Shown: positions 1-11,872, counted from the stretch's first letter. The stretch is DNA of 64,000 bases from Candidatus Gracilibacteria bacterium (GCA_010119145.1 JAACSU010000009.1:34281-98280), one strand, 5' to 3'. A program made the numbers and translations. Notes: generated by a model from the letters alone, not told the origin.

Positions 1-155
1 GCTCTTGAGATGTATTTTCACCAGAAATAGCAACTAAATTTCACGACCTCATGCTCTCAGCCGGAAGTACAAAAAAAGCCTCTGAATTATTCCAAGACTT
101 TTTTGGCAGAGAGGTTTCTATTGATGCGTTTTTGAAAGAGAAGGGATTAGTGTAA
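1..155 (+). CDS. M3-family zinc oligopeptidase, C-terminal fragment
   Basis: Only the last 50 or so codons lie in the window; the start is off the left edge. The tail LFQDFFGREVSIDAFL followed by a short KEKGLV end resembles the C-terminus of M3 metallopeptidases (oligopeptidase A / thimet oligopeptidase / PepF type), where an F-x-GR-x-(P/V)S-(I/V) block closes the protein. The HExxH zinc site would be upstream and cannot be seen. The family degrades short peptides in the cytoplasm. An in-frame TGA at 6-8 is read as glycine. The stop is TAA. The assignment rests on a short tail, so the family is likely but not certain. Confidence 0.6.
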
Positions 156-164
156 TGTATCTTT

Positions 165-671
165 TTATTTCGTGAGAAGATTTATATAGATTTCTACTCT
201 CTCTTTACTGAAAGATTTAATTTTTTTAATCAGTTCAATTTCTGTGATTATTGATCAAACTCAAATTTCGATAAGTATGAGGTTTTTTGGTGAACTCATG
301 AGAAGCTTAAGAAGCGTAGCCTTTAGGAGTATTTCTTCTAACTTCTCTTCGTTTCAATGTTCTATTCAGTGAACTCAAAAGTCTACAGCTTTAAATTTTC
401 ATAGAAAACTTTTAATCGAGGCAGGGTATGATATATTATTATTAAGACAATAACTTTCTATTAGTTCCAATACAATAGTGTCTGTGTCTCAAATAATTGA
501 TACTATAGAATCTTTGTTTTGTGAAGTAGTTACACCGAGTATTGCACTGAGTACCGTATTTTCTTTTCAAGCTCTATCCTGAATTCTTTCAAGATTTATT
601 GTTGGCACATTTTCTTGACTGAGATCTTGTACTGATTGTTGATTGGAAGTTATATTTTTGCTTGTTGTCAT
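165..671 (-). CDS. hypothetical protein, 168 aa
   Basis: The reading frame is open from ATG at 671 to TAA at 165-167 when TGA is glycine; seven or more TGA codons lie in frame. I recognise no family. The first 40 residues are polar and rich in Ser, Asn and Gln; the rest is mixed alpha/beta-like with no signal peptide or clear membrane span. It ends 9 bp from the stop of the upstream peptidase on the other strand (convergent) and is divergent from the sigma-factor gene at 807, so the 135-bp gap 672-806 probably holds both promoters. Confidence 0.6.
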
Positions 672-806
672 ATTTTTTATTTATTGAATGATAAATTAAT
701 ATTAATAAATAATATTATTTGTCAAATATATTTCCTTCTCATTTCTGTGAAATCATTATGATAAGAATGATTTTGTCACTTTATTTGTACTTTTTCGTTG
801 TAATAT

Positions 807-1358
807 ATGCAAGAGCGAGATTACATAACTAGATATCAGAACTGAGATTTTTCTGCCTTTTGAAGCTTATATGATTTGTATATTGATCAAATATTTGCGT
901 ATGTACTGAGAAAAACAAGTCAGAGAGAAGTAGCAGAGGATTTGACGAGCCAGATTTGGATGAAGGCACTGAAATGAATTGAAAACTTTGAGACTCAAGA
1001 ATGAGCAAGCTTCAAGAGTTGGATTTATACAATAGCAGCTAATATGGTTATAGATTACTATCGCTCTGCAAAAGAACAAGTACAACTGGATGATATCGCC
1101 GAGATGTGAATAAGTGAGAATATAGGGAGTCAAATTGACAACAAAGATACACTTGCAAAAGTGTTAGTATTTTTGAAAAATCTGAAACCAATTGAGGAAG
1201 AAATAGTTATTTTGAAAGTATGGGATGAACTCAGTTATAAAGAAATTGCTGAAATTACTTGAAAAAAAGAAGATAATTGCAAACAAATATACAAAAGAAC
1301 GCTTGAGAAGATACAGGCAAATGTATCACTTCTCATAATATTGATATTTTTTATATAA
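807..1358 (+). CDS. RNA polymerase ECF-type sigma factor
   Basis: A 183-aa sigma-70-family protein of ECF size. Region 2 spans about residues 20-90 (DLYIDQIFAYVLR, then SWIYTIAANMVIDYYRS, the usual W-x-x-x-I-A-x-N-x-x-x-D-x-x-R block). Region 4 lies at about residues 125-170, with LSYKEIAEITG as the first helix of the helix-turn-helix; the turn glycine is a TGA codon. It should direct RNA polymerase to a small regulon. The next gene begins at 1359, directly after this stop, and encodes a one-pass membrane protein, the usual sigma/anti-sigma arrangement. There is no Shine-Dalgarno before the ATG. Confidence 0.88.
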
Positions 1359-2180
1359 ATGAATTTACCTAATAAAATACTCCAAGAATACAAAGAACTT
1401 TTTCCAGATATCTCTGAGTGAGATATTTCTCGTGAACTAGAAAACCTTAAGTGACTTCAAAACGATCTGTCACCTAATAAGCAGTTTAAAAACCAACTGA
1501 GAAATAAGTTAGAACATTTACATGAACTTCAATCTGATTTAGAACCAAAATGATTCTCGTGGTTCCAATATGCAGGTGTCATATTTACAACTGTTTTTGC
1601 ATTTTCTCTCTTGTATTCACTCTACGATATTCAAAAAACTTGATTTGACCCATTGAAACGTGCTGAACGATCTAATAGTTTGCAGATTGAAATGAAAGGG
1701 TCCCAAGAATTTGATGCTCAATTTGAAGATATAGTTGATTCAAGTATTGAGATGTTTGAGAATGAAATAATGTGAATAGAGAATGATACTCCTCAAGAAA
1801 ATATTGAAGTTCCCACACAAAAGAAAGTAGCCAAATCAAATCCGAGAAACATAGAAAAACCAAAAGATTCTAATCCAGTTCAAGCGCTCCCTCCTGAAGA
1901 AAACAGAGATGAAATAATGAAACCCATTCAAGATGTTTCTAATTCTCCCTCTGCTGCAAGTATGATGGATACTCAAGCTGATGATATGCAAGACACTCCT
2001 GCAGAGAATTTAAATATGATGGAGAGCCGTATGATGATGTCAGATGCTCCTCCCCAGTGAGATAATACACTTGTTTGTGAAGAAAATATGTGAGTGGTAT
2101 CTGATGACGGAAACTATTGTAGTTTCCCAAGTAATAAAGTATGTTTCCTTGAAGAAATAGAAAGTTGTCTCCAGAAATAA
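1359..2180 (+). CDS. putative membrane anti-sigma factor
   Basis: A 273-aa protein with a charged helical N-terminus (about residues 1-65), one membrane span at about 69-89 (WFQYAGVIFTTVFAFSLLY) and an acidic, Met- and Pro-rich C-terminal domain with three or four cysteines near the end (LVCEEN, YCSFP, VCFLEE, SCLQK). Topology and position immediately after the ECF sigma gene support an anti-sigma role in which the cytoplasmic part holds the sigma factor and the outer part senses a signal. No zinc-binding HxxxCxxC anti-sigma motif is visible, so the function rests mainly on context. Confidence 0.55.
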
Positions 2181-2204
2181 TTTTATTTTCTCATTTTACT
2201 CCTT

Positions 2205-4472
2205 ATGAAAACATTTTTTAAATATATTGTCCTCTTAGCTTTATTCTCACCAAGTGCGTTTGCAGTGAGTGAAAATACATCAGTTATAGATGCATTAGAT
2301 AATGAAAATACTGAGATACTTTCTCGTGAAATTACACTTGAAAGTTTTGAAAGTTGTCAGGCATTTGAAACAGTGATGCAGGACTATTATAAAAAATATT
2401 GGAAAGAAAATCAAAACCCATATCCGATATATAATTATTTTGGTGGTCCAGAAGTAATGGAGTCTATTGCTGACGATGCAGTATCAAGTCCAAGTTCAAA
2501 GGATTGACTCTCAAATCAATGATGAGGCTATTCTGAGACAAATACTCAAGTAAAGGGAGTTGATGAGGCTGATATTATTAAAACTGATGGGAAGTATATC
2601 TATTATTATAACCAAACAGAAAGCTCAGTTTCTATTATAGAGGCCTGAAATCAAGAAACAACTCCTAAGGTTTTAAATACCATAACACTCCCAAAATCAT
2701 TTTATAATCCTGAGCTCTATATATCAAATGAGAGACTTATAATTGTCTCATCAGGATATAGTCAGACTGATTTTACAAGTTTTTGATATTATATAAACAG
2801 AAATGCTAAAACCTATAGTATCATATTTGATACGAAAAATAAATCTAAACCAGAACTTATAAAACTCTATAGTTCAGACTGAGATTATAAACAATCTCGA
2901 CTTATAGGGGAAACCCTTTATGTTATTTCAAGCAATTCATTTCAATACCCATATTATAATCTCAATAGTTCAGAAGATATAGATTTTGATGTAAAAAAAA
3001 TGCTTCCTCAAAAACTAGAGATAACACGAACCCAAGATAGTGCTAAACAAAACCTCATCATTTCAAAAAAATCACTTCCGTTTCAAGCAATTGGTTGAAG
3101 TGTCACAAATTGTAATAATATATCATATAGTTTCCCGGATGCAGAGACTATAAAAAATAATGGTTTTAATCCCGGATATAATATTATAAGTACTATCAAT
3201 ATTCAAGATATAGAAACAAAAGTTGAAACTAAAGTTATAGCTTGAAATAATAGTGAAATACATATGAGTCAGGATAACCTCTATATGACAGAGTCTCTGT
3301 ATTCTGCTTGAGACTTTTCTTGTCCAATAAATGCAATCTGTGCTCGACCATTCTTTTGGGGATGAAATCAAAATACCCTTATTCATAAACTCAGTATCGA
3401 CCAGCAAAAAATTAAATACCTAGATTCAACGCTCATCCCAGGAGCTCCACTCAGTCAATATTCAATGGATGAATTTAATGGTAATTTTAGGATTATAACA
3501 AGTTCATTTTTTCCTGAGCGATCTACTTCACTATATGTATTAAACAAAGATCTCAAGAAGATATCTTCACTGGAAAATCTTGCTCCTTGAGAATGATTTC
3601 AATCTAGTAGATTCATATGAGATAAACTATTTCTTGTGACATTTGAACAAATTGATCCACTATTTGCAATTGATATTTCCGACACGCTCAATCCAAAAGT
3701 TTTATGAGAATTAAAGATTCCAGGATTTTCTACATATCTTCACCCATATGACGAAAATCATTTGATAGGTCTTGGGTATGATACAGAAACAAATTTGAAT
3801 GGTTGAACACAAAGTTCTTGAATCAAAGTTGATTTATATACTATTAATTATGATAAAAAATGTGGTGACGCGTGACTGAGTGTTGAGCAAGTAAAAAAAT
3901 GTAACAATTGAGATTATAAAGGAATCATTGTAGAACAAACTCACACAAAAACTCTTGGTTGAAAATGAAGTTATAGTGAAGCTCTCACTAATCCAAGAAT
4001 GTTTATATGGAATGATATGAGAAAAACTCTCTTACTTCCAGTTACTCTGAGTGAAAGAGATGATAGTTATACTTTAACTGATTATTTTAATGGTATGTAT
4101 GCCATAAAAATAGATCTCGAATCTGGTATTGAGGTTCTTGGTAAAACTACTCATATAGATATGACTGGACTAGAGGAGGCTCGAACAAAAGAATGTTTAC
4201 AATATAGTGCACAAAGTAGCGAACCGATTTGTCGTGAGCTCTTAAATGGGGAAATAGTTTGTGAGTCACCATCAATACGTCAATATGTACCAAATTATTG
4301 TTATAAAGATAGTAGTATTTGGCAGTATGTTGGAGATAAATCTTGGGAATTTCAAGATAAAAATATTAAAAGGGCTCTTTATATTTGAGAGAATGTATAC
4401 GGAGTTTCTGATTCTCAGATTTGATTATATAACTGGAAGCTTGATGAAAAACAATTACAAGATTTTAAATAA
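2205..4472 (+). CDS. secreted beta-propeller protein (COG4880 type)
   Basis: A 755-aa secreted protein with a signal peptide (residues 1-20, ending SAFA). The signature VKGVDEADIIKTDGKYIY at about residues 116-133 is the hallmark of the secreted C-terminal beta-propeller family (PF09826). The rest shows repeated strand-rich segments with several cysteines (for example CSFPI-like CP, NC-NN, KCGD, KKCNN, YCYKD), suggesting disulfide-stabilised blades. It follows the sigma/anti-sigma pair with 24 bp spacing and is likely in the same transcript, so it may be the output or ligand of that system. The molecular role of the family is unknown. Confidence 0.85.
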
Positions 4473-4481
4473 TAAAACTCA

Positions 4482-5441
4482 ATGGATTTTCTATACTATA
4501 TTTTAGCGCTTTGAATACTCCTCATGCCTTTGGCTTTTTGGATGTATATATTTGTTTCATTTTTTCAAAATGTATTATCACGACTTCAGTTTTTAATTGG
4601 GATAGCGCTATGAGCCATCATGAGTCTTCCGTTACTTTTAAGCGAGTGAAATAGTATTTGACTCCTTTTAGAGCGTTTGTTTCAGCCTATTAGTACCAAT
4701 ATAACATTGATGGGGATAATGCAAATAGGAGTAATTATAGTAGTTTTTTATTTGGTGTTGTGAGTGATAGAATTTATGAGTTCGCTGTATTTTCAAGACT
4801 CAAAAAAATTCTTTATATCCAGACAATTGAGAGTATGAATTTGGAGTCTACTTATAGTTCTACTCTGAATCTTGGCAATTTTCTTCTTTAAGAATGTATT
4901 CCCAGATATTTCATCTGTTCGTAGCGTGTCATTATGAAACTACGTATTTAGCTGATTGGGGAGTATCGTATGATATTATATTATTGTATCGTTGTTAGAA
5001 GAGGGTTCTAAGTATATATGAGCACTTTCATATGCAGGAAAAAAGAATTTTGAATCGTACACTTCTTATATTGTTTTATGTGCTTGTATTGCTCTTGGAT
5101 TTTCATTTTTCGAAAATATCATCTATAGTTTTTTCCAGTTTAAACAGTTTTGAATCTCTTGAGCTTTTTTACAGTTTCTATTTTTTAGGAGTGTATTTTC
5201 TATAGCCTTGCATCTTTTGAGTTCGATGATATTTGCCAGCGCATTTTGGTATATACTACATCCTCAAACCCGTCGCAAAAAAAAATACATACTTTGATTT
5301 ATAATGCTTGGTTTAGCAGCTATTTTAAGTCATTCACTTTTTGATGTAGCTCTGAGCTATGATAAAGTAGGTCTCATAATTTTGTATGTCATTGCTCTCT
5401 ATATATTTATGAGCTCTCTTACTCACCAGGGTCAGTGATAA
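4482..5441 (+). CDS. PrsW-family intramembrane protease
   Basis: A 319-aa multi-pass membrane protein with the PrsW pattern: EEGSK at residues 173-177 (EExxK), FFENIIY at about 209-215, H244 in a membrane helix and HSLFD at 284-288. These match the conserved Glu/His positions of PrsW/glutamic-type intramembrane proteases, which in Bacillus cleave an anti-sigma factor. Its position 9 bp after the beta-propeller gene and two genes after a membrane anti-sigma-like protein makes cleavage of that protein an attractive inference. The last 23 bp overlap the convergent gene at 5419. Confidence 0.75.
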
Positions 5442-6447
5442 TCGTGTACTCTTTTGTGGATGTTATTTTCCAAATTGTATCTGATGCTAAAAGGATGTTG
5501 TAAACTCAGTCAAAATGCATGAGTCAATAAATAACAAATATGTTTTTTTCTTCACTATTGATAATAGCATCTGCGAGTACTTCATTTCTCTCGTCAATAA
5601 TAACTCAAAACAAATCCTGGTTTCAAACAAGTGAGAGCATAGTATTTCTAAATCACTCGTTTTTTATTATAAAATTTAAAAATGCTTGGTTAAAGGATCG
5701 TATGACGGTGAGTTCTCGAGGATTGAGTTCGGAAAGTATTTTTATGACATCTGAGTTAATGTCTACGACTTCATCATTTTGCATGAGTCACTTTTTTTGA
5801 GAACTCAGTCATTTTTCTTCATATATTTTTATTATATCATCAATGGATAAATCAATATTGTAATCTTTGTTATTTACGAGATCTAGAAACATTTCATTAT
5901 CCTGTGCTACTACTCAATACAGTTCAGAGAGATTATCATATAATCATGGAGCAAAATCAATTCAAAGTGCTGAGTTAAACTTTTGTTCATTTTCAGCCGT
6001 TCAAGGTCTGACTCCTTCAAAAAACAGTACTCAATCATCTTGTTTTGCTGCATAAATATTTGCTTGAACTTGTAGATAAAAAGCACGCGAGGCTATATGA
6101 CTCATGGTTTGAAATTGAACTGTTTTTTCTCAATTTGTGAGGGTATAGAGTGGAAGAGTTGCAGGATTTAAAAATGTATGATAGGATATAAATGATCCTG
6201 TGAGAAGTAGTGCTACTGCAAGTAAAATAGATGTTCTATAGAGAAAATATTCCACGAAATCCTTAAAATTATTTCTTGTTTTATTTCTCAAATAGTACCA
6301 AAGTGATTGCAGCGAGTAAAATATTACTGCGTAGAGAGCAAGAAGAATATAAAATTCTAAAAAGCTCATCCAACCAGAGATATAGAAAATAGCGAGTGAA
6401 ATAGTCAGTAAAATACTGAAAGATATTAGATTTTTAGGTTCATTCAT
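5419..6447 (-). CDS. membrane protein with TraB/GumN-like domain
   Basis: A 342-aa protein. The first 100 residues hold three or four membrane spans. The outer part reads MSHIASRAFY (a GxxH-like first strand), VLFFEGVRPG, then DERNEVLADAI and IFVIYGLMHFDGVYNIL near the C-terminus. This order (histidine strand, EGV, ERN, then a second (G/A)xxH) is that of the TraB/PrgY/GumN superfamily, proposed to be metal-dependent proteases or erythromycin-esterase-like hydrolases. The usual second GxxH glycine is kept in YGLMH. Start ATG at 6447 has no Shine-Dalgarno. The family call is by motif order only. Confidence 0.55.
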
Positions 6448-6523
6448 AGGAAAAATTTTAGTGTTTGAATTCCTCTTAATTTATATATAATTTTAGAAAA
6501 GTAAACGATAACTTTTTCGCATT

Positions 6524-6949
6524 ATGAAACATGTTTTACAAATCTTCTGTCTTATACTACTTTTCCTTTGAAGTTTTATGGGGGTTGATGCTGCATTTTT
6601 TGATCAGTTTAGTGGTCAAGGTTCACCAGAAATAAGATATTGTGATGATCCTGGTGAATGTGGACTTGAGAGAGGAACACAAATTATTCGTGGTGAAGTA
6701 GATGGATTAGAGACTGATAGAAGTCTTTCTGAATATGTACAAGATGTTGTTCTTTATCTTTTAACATTTATCTCACTGATTGCTGTTATATATGTTATAT
6801 ATGCAGGATTTCAAATTTTGATTTGAAATGGTGATGAAGAAAAGTTGAAAAAATCGAAACTGACAATTATATATGTTGTCCTTTGAATTGCTGTCATCTG
6901 GTTGGCTTGGCCAATAACACTCTTTATTATGAGAGCACTCTCTGCTTAA
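6524..6949 (+). CDS. small membrane protein, VirB2/TrbC-like topology
   Basis: A 141-aa protein with an N-terminal signal or membrane segment (residues 4-24), a short outer loop with a CDDPGEC pair and two further membrane spans (LYLLTFISLIAVIYVIYAGF and IYVVLGIAVIWLAWPITLF) separated by a basic loop. This small signal-plus-two-helix design is seen in TrbC/VirB2-like pilin proteins that often sit near pilus genes in Patescibacteria. It is the first gene of a co-directional run of pilus genes, 16 bp before the next one. The function is inferred from topology and position. Confidence 0.5.
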
Positions 6950-6965
6950 TAATTAATTTAAAAAT

Positions 6966-7493
6966 ATGACTACTCAAGTAGATACAAAGTTTTATAAAGA
7001 TAAAAAATCAATTAATTTTTATCTTTCACTCTGATTTTTAGCTGTTGTAATTCTTGCAACACTTGGTCTTTTCTTTTATAATAATTCTATAGATAATAAT
7101 ATAGTTGAAATGGACGCTGAGATTGCAAATCTGGAAAAGTCTATTGATGATGTACAATCAGACCCACTCGTAATGATTTATGGAATATATTCAAAGCATA
7201 AATCCTTTCTTGATGAGAAATCAAAGCAATCACAAATTCCACTTTTTGTTTCTCATTTGAGAAAAAACTTTATCAAGTATTCAATTGATGCTACATGATT
7301 TAGTTATTCAGAATGAGAGCTTACTATAGAGCTTTCAAACCAAACCACAGACAATGGTTACGCCTATGAGAAGGTTGTGAAATTTTTGAGAGAATATCCG
7401 CAAGATGAAAAATCACTTTTTGATATTGATGATGTTGAAAGTTTTGAGTGATATGATAAAATTGGCTACAGTGCAAATTTTGTTCTTAGATAA
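6966..7493 (+). CDS. type IV pilus assembly protein, PilN-like
   Basis: A 175-aa bitopic protein: a short cytoplasmic head, one membrane span (residues 23-40, LSLGFLAVVILATLGLFFY), a coiled-coil-like segment (MDAEIANLEKSIDDV) and a small alpha/beta domain. This is the architecture of PilN, which with PilO links the cytoplasmic PilM ring to the outer machinery. Sequence similarity is too weak to see by eye; the call rests on architecture and on the position before a PilO-like gene and pilC. Confidence 0.55.
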
Positions 7494-7512
7494 TATTTAT
7501 TTATAAAGACCT

Positions 7513-8079
7513 ATGAAAAATCCAGATTATAATCAATATACGAAAAATAATTTTCTACTTTACCTGATTCTCCTTGTTAGTTTCTTTATATTATTGTTTT
7601 TTACAAAAAACTTTTATTCAGATTTACAGGTGAAACTTGATACTCAGTCTTTGAAAGAACAACAACTTCAAAAGAAAGAATCGACACTTACTTCTCTCAA
7701 TGAACTACAAGCAAAACTTAAAGACCCTAAAAGTGAAGCTGTCGAAGAAATAAAATGATTTACAGGAGTCTACAGTGATGAAAATATATTAGAATATATA
7801 TATATGTACGCTCAAAAAGTAAATCTTACAGATGAAAGACTTGTTGTAAGAGATATGGTTATTGAAAATGAAGGGACCAGTGATATTTGATTTGAAAAAG
7901 CCACTGTAACTGTTTCAGCTGTCTTTTCTGCTGAATCAACGATGCTTGATTTTATTACATATTTAACAGATGTAGGAGGAAATTATAAATTTTATATTGA
8001 TACCTTTGAATATGAAATGAACGCATCTACAGGAAACATTCAAGCAACTATTCCACTTATTTTGTATTACAACAAATAA
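7513..8079 (+). CDS. type IV pilus assembly protein, PilO-like
   Basis: A 188-aa protein with a single N-terminal membrane helix (about residues 14-30), a coiled coil (QSLKEQQLQKKESTLTSLNE and onward) and a C-terminal ferredoxin-like half ending in ATIPLILYYNK. PilO proteins have this plan and form heterodimers with PilN in the inner membrane. It lies between the PilN-like gene and pilC with gaps of 19 and 11 bp. No independent sequence motif is visible, so confidence comes from architecture and order. Confidence 0.6.
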
Positions 8080-8090
8080 ATTTATATATT

Positions 8091-9167
8091 ATGTCTCAAA
8101 CACCATTTACATTTCATAGAAAAGTCTCTCTGGTTGATAAGTTCAATTTTTATGAATATTTATCAGTTATGTTAGACGGTTGAGTGACCATTTCTGAAAC
8201 CCTTGATTCGGTGCAAACTAAAATCAAAAACCAAAATTTTAAGGAAAAAATCAAAGATTTACAAACCTATGTTTCTTCATGAGATTCAGTAAGTAAATCG
8301 ATGAAAAAAATACCTCAAATATTTTCTAGTTGAGAAATATCAATCATTGAAGCAGGAGAAACAACGTGAAAACTTTCACAATCTCTTGGAAACTTAGCTC
8401 AAAACCTCAGAAAGAGTCATGACTTGCGATCTAAAATCAAAGGAGCATTAACGTATCCTGTGATTATTTTCTTATTTTTGATTCTTGCTGTTATTGTGGT
8501 ACTTGCATATGTTATACCATCTGTAAGTCAATTATTTGAATCAACTGAAGTAGAGCTTCCTGTAGCTACTCAAGCTCTCGTAGCTACTTCTGATTTTGTT
8601 ATTTATAACTGGGGATATATTATACTTTTTGTGCTTACAGCCTTAGTATTGTTTTATGGATATAAGAATACTGAAAAAGGAAGAGCAAATTTAGATTATT
8701 TTATACTAGGACTTCCTCTTATCGGAAAGGTAAACAAAAATTACCTGCTTGCTACTTTCTCAACAAACCTTTGAAGTCTTATTGCTTCAGGTGTACCTGT
8801 GGTTAAATCACTTTCTCTTTCATGACGAGCACTGAATAATCTCGTGTATGAGACTCATATAAATGAAGTTATTTGAAAAGTCTCTAATGGTCAAAAAATA
8901 GTTGATTCACTTGCTGAGGTTGACCCAGAACACAATCTATTTCCTCTAGATTTTTTACAAATGCTATCTGTGTGAGAAAAAACTGCATCAATAGATACAG
9001 TAAGTAAAAAACTGACAGAGCAATATACAAGAGAAGTTAACTACTCTCTTGACAGTCTTACAAAATGGATTGAACCTATTGCCATACTTATAGCTGGGAT
9101 CTTTGTACTTTGGTTTGCATTTGCAATATTTGGAGCTATCTTAAAGGTAACTCAAACTGTTTCTTAA
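8091..9167 (+). CDS. pilC: type IV pilus inner-membrane platform protein PilC/GspF
   Basis: A 358-aa protein with two GspF domains. The first contains LSVMLDGGVTISETLD and IIEAGETTGKLSQSL, then the typical SKIKGALTYPVIIFLFLIL membrane helix; the second repeats the pattern (LIASGVPVVKSLSL, FLQMLSVGEKTASID, final helix IEPIAILIAGIFVLWFAFA). PilC is the membrane platform through which the PilB and PilT ATPases drive pilin insertion or removal. Several conserved glycines (DGG, TTG, VGE) are TGA codons. The N-terminal cytoplasmic part is short compared with the usual 400 aa. No ATPase gene is in this window. Confidence 0.92.
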
Positions 9168-9176
9168 TAGTATATT

Positions 9177-9701
9177 ATGATTTCAAATAAGGGAGGATTT
9201 ACTTTAATTGAATTGTTGGTTGTTATTACCATACTCTTTATTATTATGACGATGACGTATCTACCATATGCACATCATCAAAAAAAAACACTCTTGAAAC
9301 AATGAGCAAGAGAAATAAGTCAAAGTTTATCTGAAGCTCGAAACTTTGCCTTACATGGGCTTGATACATGAGCTTGAAATCTTAGTATTTGACTGTACTT
9401 TGCTCCTGGAACAACTCAAATTGAATATTACGCGTATCCATTGAACGAAACAATAAATGAGGACTCTTTAAATCAAGATAATCTTTATAAAACTAAAAAA
9501 CTTCCTAAGTGAATTGAAGTAGATTCTGTTGGATGATCAACAGATGGATATCTATTTAATTTTGAAGCTATTACTGCAAGTGGAGCCCATATGTGAGAAT
9601 CTGAGATTGATATAATCATTTCATATCAAGGATCAGAAAGTCCAGTGCTACAAAAAAATATCAGCTATTACCCGAAATCATCTATTTCAGATTATAAATA
9701 A
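9177..9701 (+). CDS. type IV prepilin-like protein (GspH/FimT-like)
   Basis: A 174-aa prepilin with the leader MISNKGG cut before FTLIELLVVITI, including the essential Glu at +5 and a 20-residue hydrophobic helix. The following part (REISQSLSEARNFALHG) matches the start of pseudopilins of the FimT/GspH kind, which act as minor pilins that prime fibre assembly. It sits 9 bp after pilC. Confidence 0.8.
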
Positions 9702-9706
9702 GATCT

Positions 9707-10318
9707 ATGATATCAATACAAAATACTCATAAAGCTTTCTCCATTATAGAAGTAATGGTCGGGATTTTTATATTTTCACTCTGACTTGTTTCAATATATG
9801 CACTCCTCGCTTCTTCACTCAGCGCGAGTAGTTATAGTGAAAATGCTATTGTTGCTTCAAATCTATCACGAGAACAAATAGAACTTTTTAAAAATATTAG
9901 AGATACTAATTATAAAAAACTCAATGTTTGGAACAAGGTGAATCCATATACTGATTTTCAAATTGATAATGAAGTATTTGAGTTAGGGAAATATTACACA
10001 CTTGAAAATAATTTTTGAAATTCTGACTCTTCTATCGATGTTGGTGAGATTACTTGATTTAAACAGTGAGAAGATGAGCTTTTGAGTATGAAAAAATATC
10101 AACTTTGTCTCGATGAAAATGAAGTATACACCTATGATTGTGACTCAAATAATACTCAGACGGTGTATTATAGATATCTCTATCTTGAAGAATTAAGAGA
10201 TGAAGACAACACAGTTATCACTGACGCAGTAAAGGTTACTTCTAAAGTTATTTGGACAAAACGTGGATATCACGAATTTTATATCGATACAATCATTACT
10301 GATTGGAGAAGAATTTAA
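9707..10318 (+). CDS. minor prepilin, PilV-like
   Basis: A 203-aa prepilin. The leader ends HKA and the mature chain starts FSIIEVMVGIFIFSLGLVSI, so alanine replaces glycine at -1 and the +5 Glu is kept. IEVMVGIFIFSLGLV followed by SNLSREQIELFKNIRDTNY resembles PilV/GspI minor pilins. Two cysteines (QLCLDE and YDCDSN) could pair. It begins 5 bp after the previous gene. Confidence 0.75.
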
Positions 10319-10326
10319 CTAAATAT

Positions 10327-10953
10327 ATGAAATATAAAAATACTCATCCTTGATTTACACTCGTAGAACTTATTGTTTCTATTACTATTTTTAGTATTAT
10401 TTTAGTAGCTGTTGTTTCAATATTTTTATTTGCTTCTCAGATGTCTACTCGGGTTGAGCTTGATAGAACCATGCAAGAGAATATAAAAAATATCATGGAG
10501 GATATATCTGAGGGAGTGAGAAAAAATACTCTTACTTGAGTGAGTTCTTGACTGGACTCAAAATGTGAAACAATCGAGCCTTGAGTATGAGATAGCATTA
10601 AACAAGCAAGTGCTGTGTGTATTTGAGATAGTATCTATACTTTGTGATATGAGAATGAAACTGGTGATGGAAGCTGGGAAAGAAGTAGTGATATAGTAAA
10701 AGATTGCCAAGATATTTCAAAAGTGTGTCGTCTTGTAAAAAAAGAAATGGGTTGAGATTATTTTCCTCTTAGTAACAGTTTCATTGCATTTCAAGATGCT
10801 GTATTTACTATATCAAATCCTGAGCTCCCAAAACTAACTATCCAACTTGTATATAGACCAGCAGCCTGAAAATGAGTTTCTGCAGCTATTATTGAACAAT
10901 GAGTACAAAGTATACAGACAACCGTTAGTCAAAAACTCATAAAAACGAATTAA
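10327..10953 (+). CDS. minor prepilin, PilW/GspJ-like
   Basis: A 208-aa prepilin whose -1 glycine (HPG/FTLVELIVSITIFSII) is a TGA codon, so a standard-code annotation would split the leader from the pilin. The mature region (MQENIKNIMEDISEGVRKN) is like GspJ/PilW minor pilins. Four to five cysteines are present. It ends 1 bp before the next ATG, consistent with one transcript and translational coupling. Confidence 0.75.
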
Positions 10954-10954
10954 T

Positions 10955-11737
10955 ATGAAAAAAATACTTACATCTTCACCTCAATGATATTCTATCATAA
11001 TAGCAGTTCTTACTATTGGTTTTTTATTAGTGCTAACAACAAGTACTCTCACATTGGCGCTTCAAGAAATGCAAGATTGAAAGGGAAGTCAGGATTATAT
11101 GAAAGCCTACTCAGCAGCTGAGGGATGACTTGAATTAGCTTTATTAAAGATAAAAGATAACTGATATGGATATTATGGACAACTCAATGATTCTAAAATA
11201 TTATGAGGATGAAATAAAGATCCAAAGATTTCATATGATTTTGACTCCAAAGTTGAATCCTATTCTGGAACTATAGATTGATTTCAAAGTGATATAGTTC
11301 CATTATTCTGGACAGATAACTCTTGAGTAATGCGTTCAACGAATGCTATAACACTTACAAGTACTGATTCTAATCTCATATGGAATATAGTTGGAGAAAA
11401 ATCTTGAATATCTTGAATATGAGCAATTACAAATTCTACAACAGTATGAAAAAAAGAAATTACGACCGTGAGTGGAAATACTGATTTTACCTTTACACAA
11501 TCTCAGGGAGTTCAAGATTTCGTTGCAACTAATCCAGAGAGTTATCTGATTATATATAATTCTTGAAATACGGAAATATCCTACACTCTGAATTCTTGAA
11601 ACGAAGCTATAACTAAACCAAGAGCATTGGTTATTTCATCAGCTAAAGTCGGAAAATATACTCAAAATTTAGAAACAGTGATAGATAATACTGAATTTCT
11701 TTGAATTTTAAAGTACTCAATCTATTCTTGAAATTAG
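10955..11737 (+). CDS. PilX-like pilus tip/assembly protein
   Basis: A 260-aa protein with an N-terminal hydrophobic helix (YSIIIAVLTIGFLLVLTTST) preceded by SSPQG and followed by YMKAYSAAEGGLELAL. The AYSAAEGG-LELAL stretch is typical of PilX/GspK-like proteins, which lack the +5 Glu and cap the pilus or pseudopilus. The rest is a Ser/Thr/Gly-rich outer domain. It is the last gene of the pilus run; stop TAG. A 135-bp gap follows before HU. Confidence 0.7.
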
Positions 11738-11835
11738 CTATTTCAAGCCATTTATATAATTCTATTTTCCAGTAACCGCTCAAACTAGCAAAAAAAAGTA
11801 AAAAAAACTTGAAAATGCTATTTATAGAGCTACAA

Positions 11836-11865
11836 TTGACTTGTTTATTTTATATTAATTACTTT
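11836..11865 (+). promoter_or_regulatory. possible promoter of the HU gene
   Basis: TTGACT at 11836-11841 and TACTTT at 11860-11865 are spaced by 18 bp. If correct, transcription would begin within a few bases of the HU ATG at 11873, giving a leaderless or nearly leaderless mRNA. The -10 box is weak, and a TATATT at 11851-11856 is an alternative. Confidence 0.35.
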
Positions 11866-11872
11866 TTGTATT

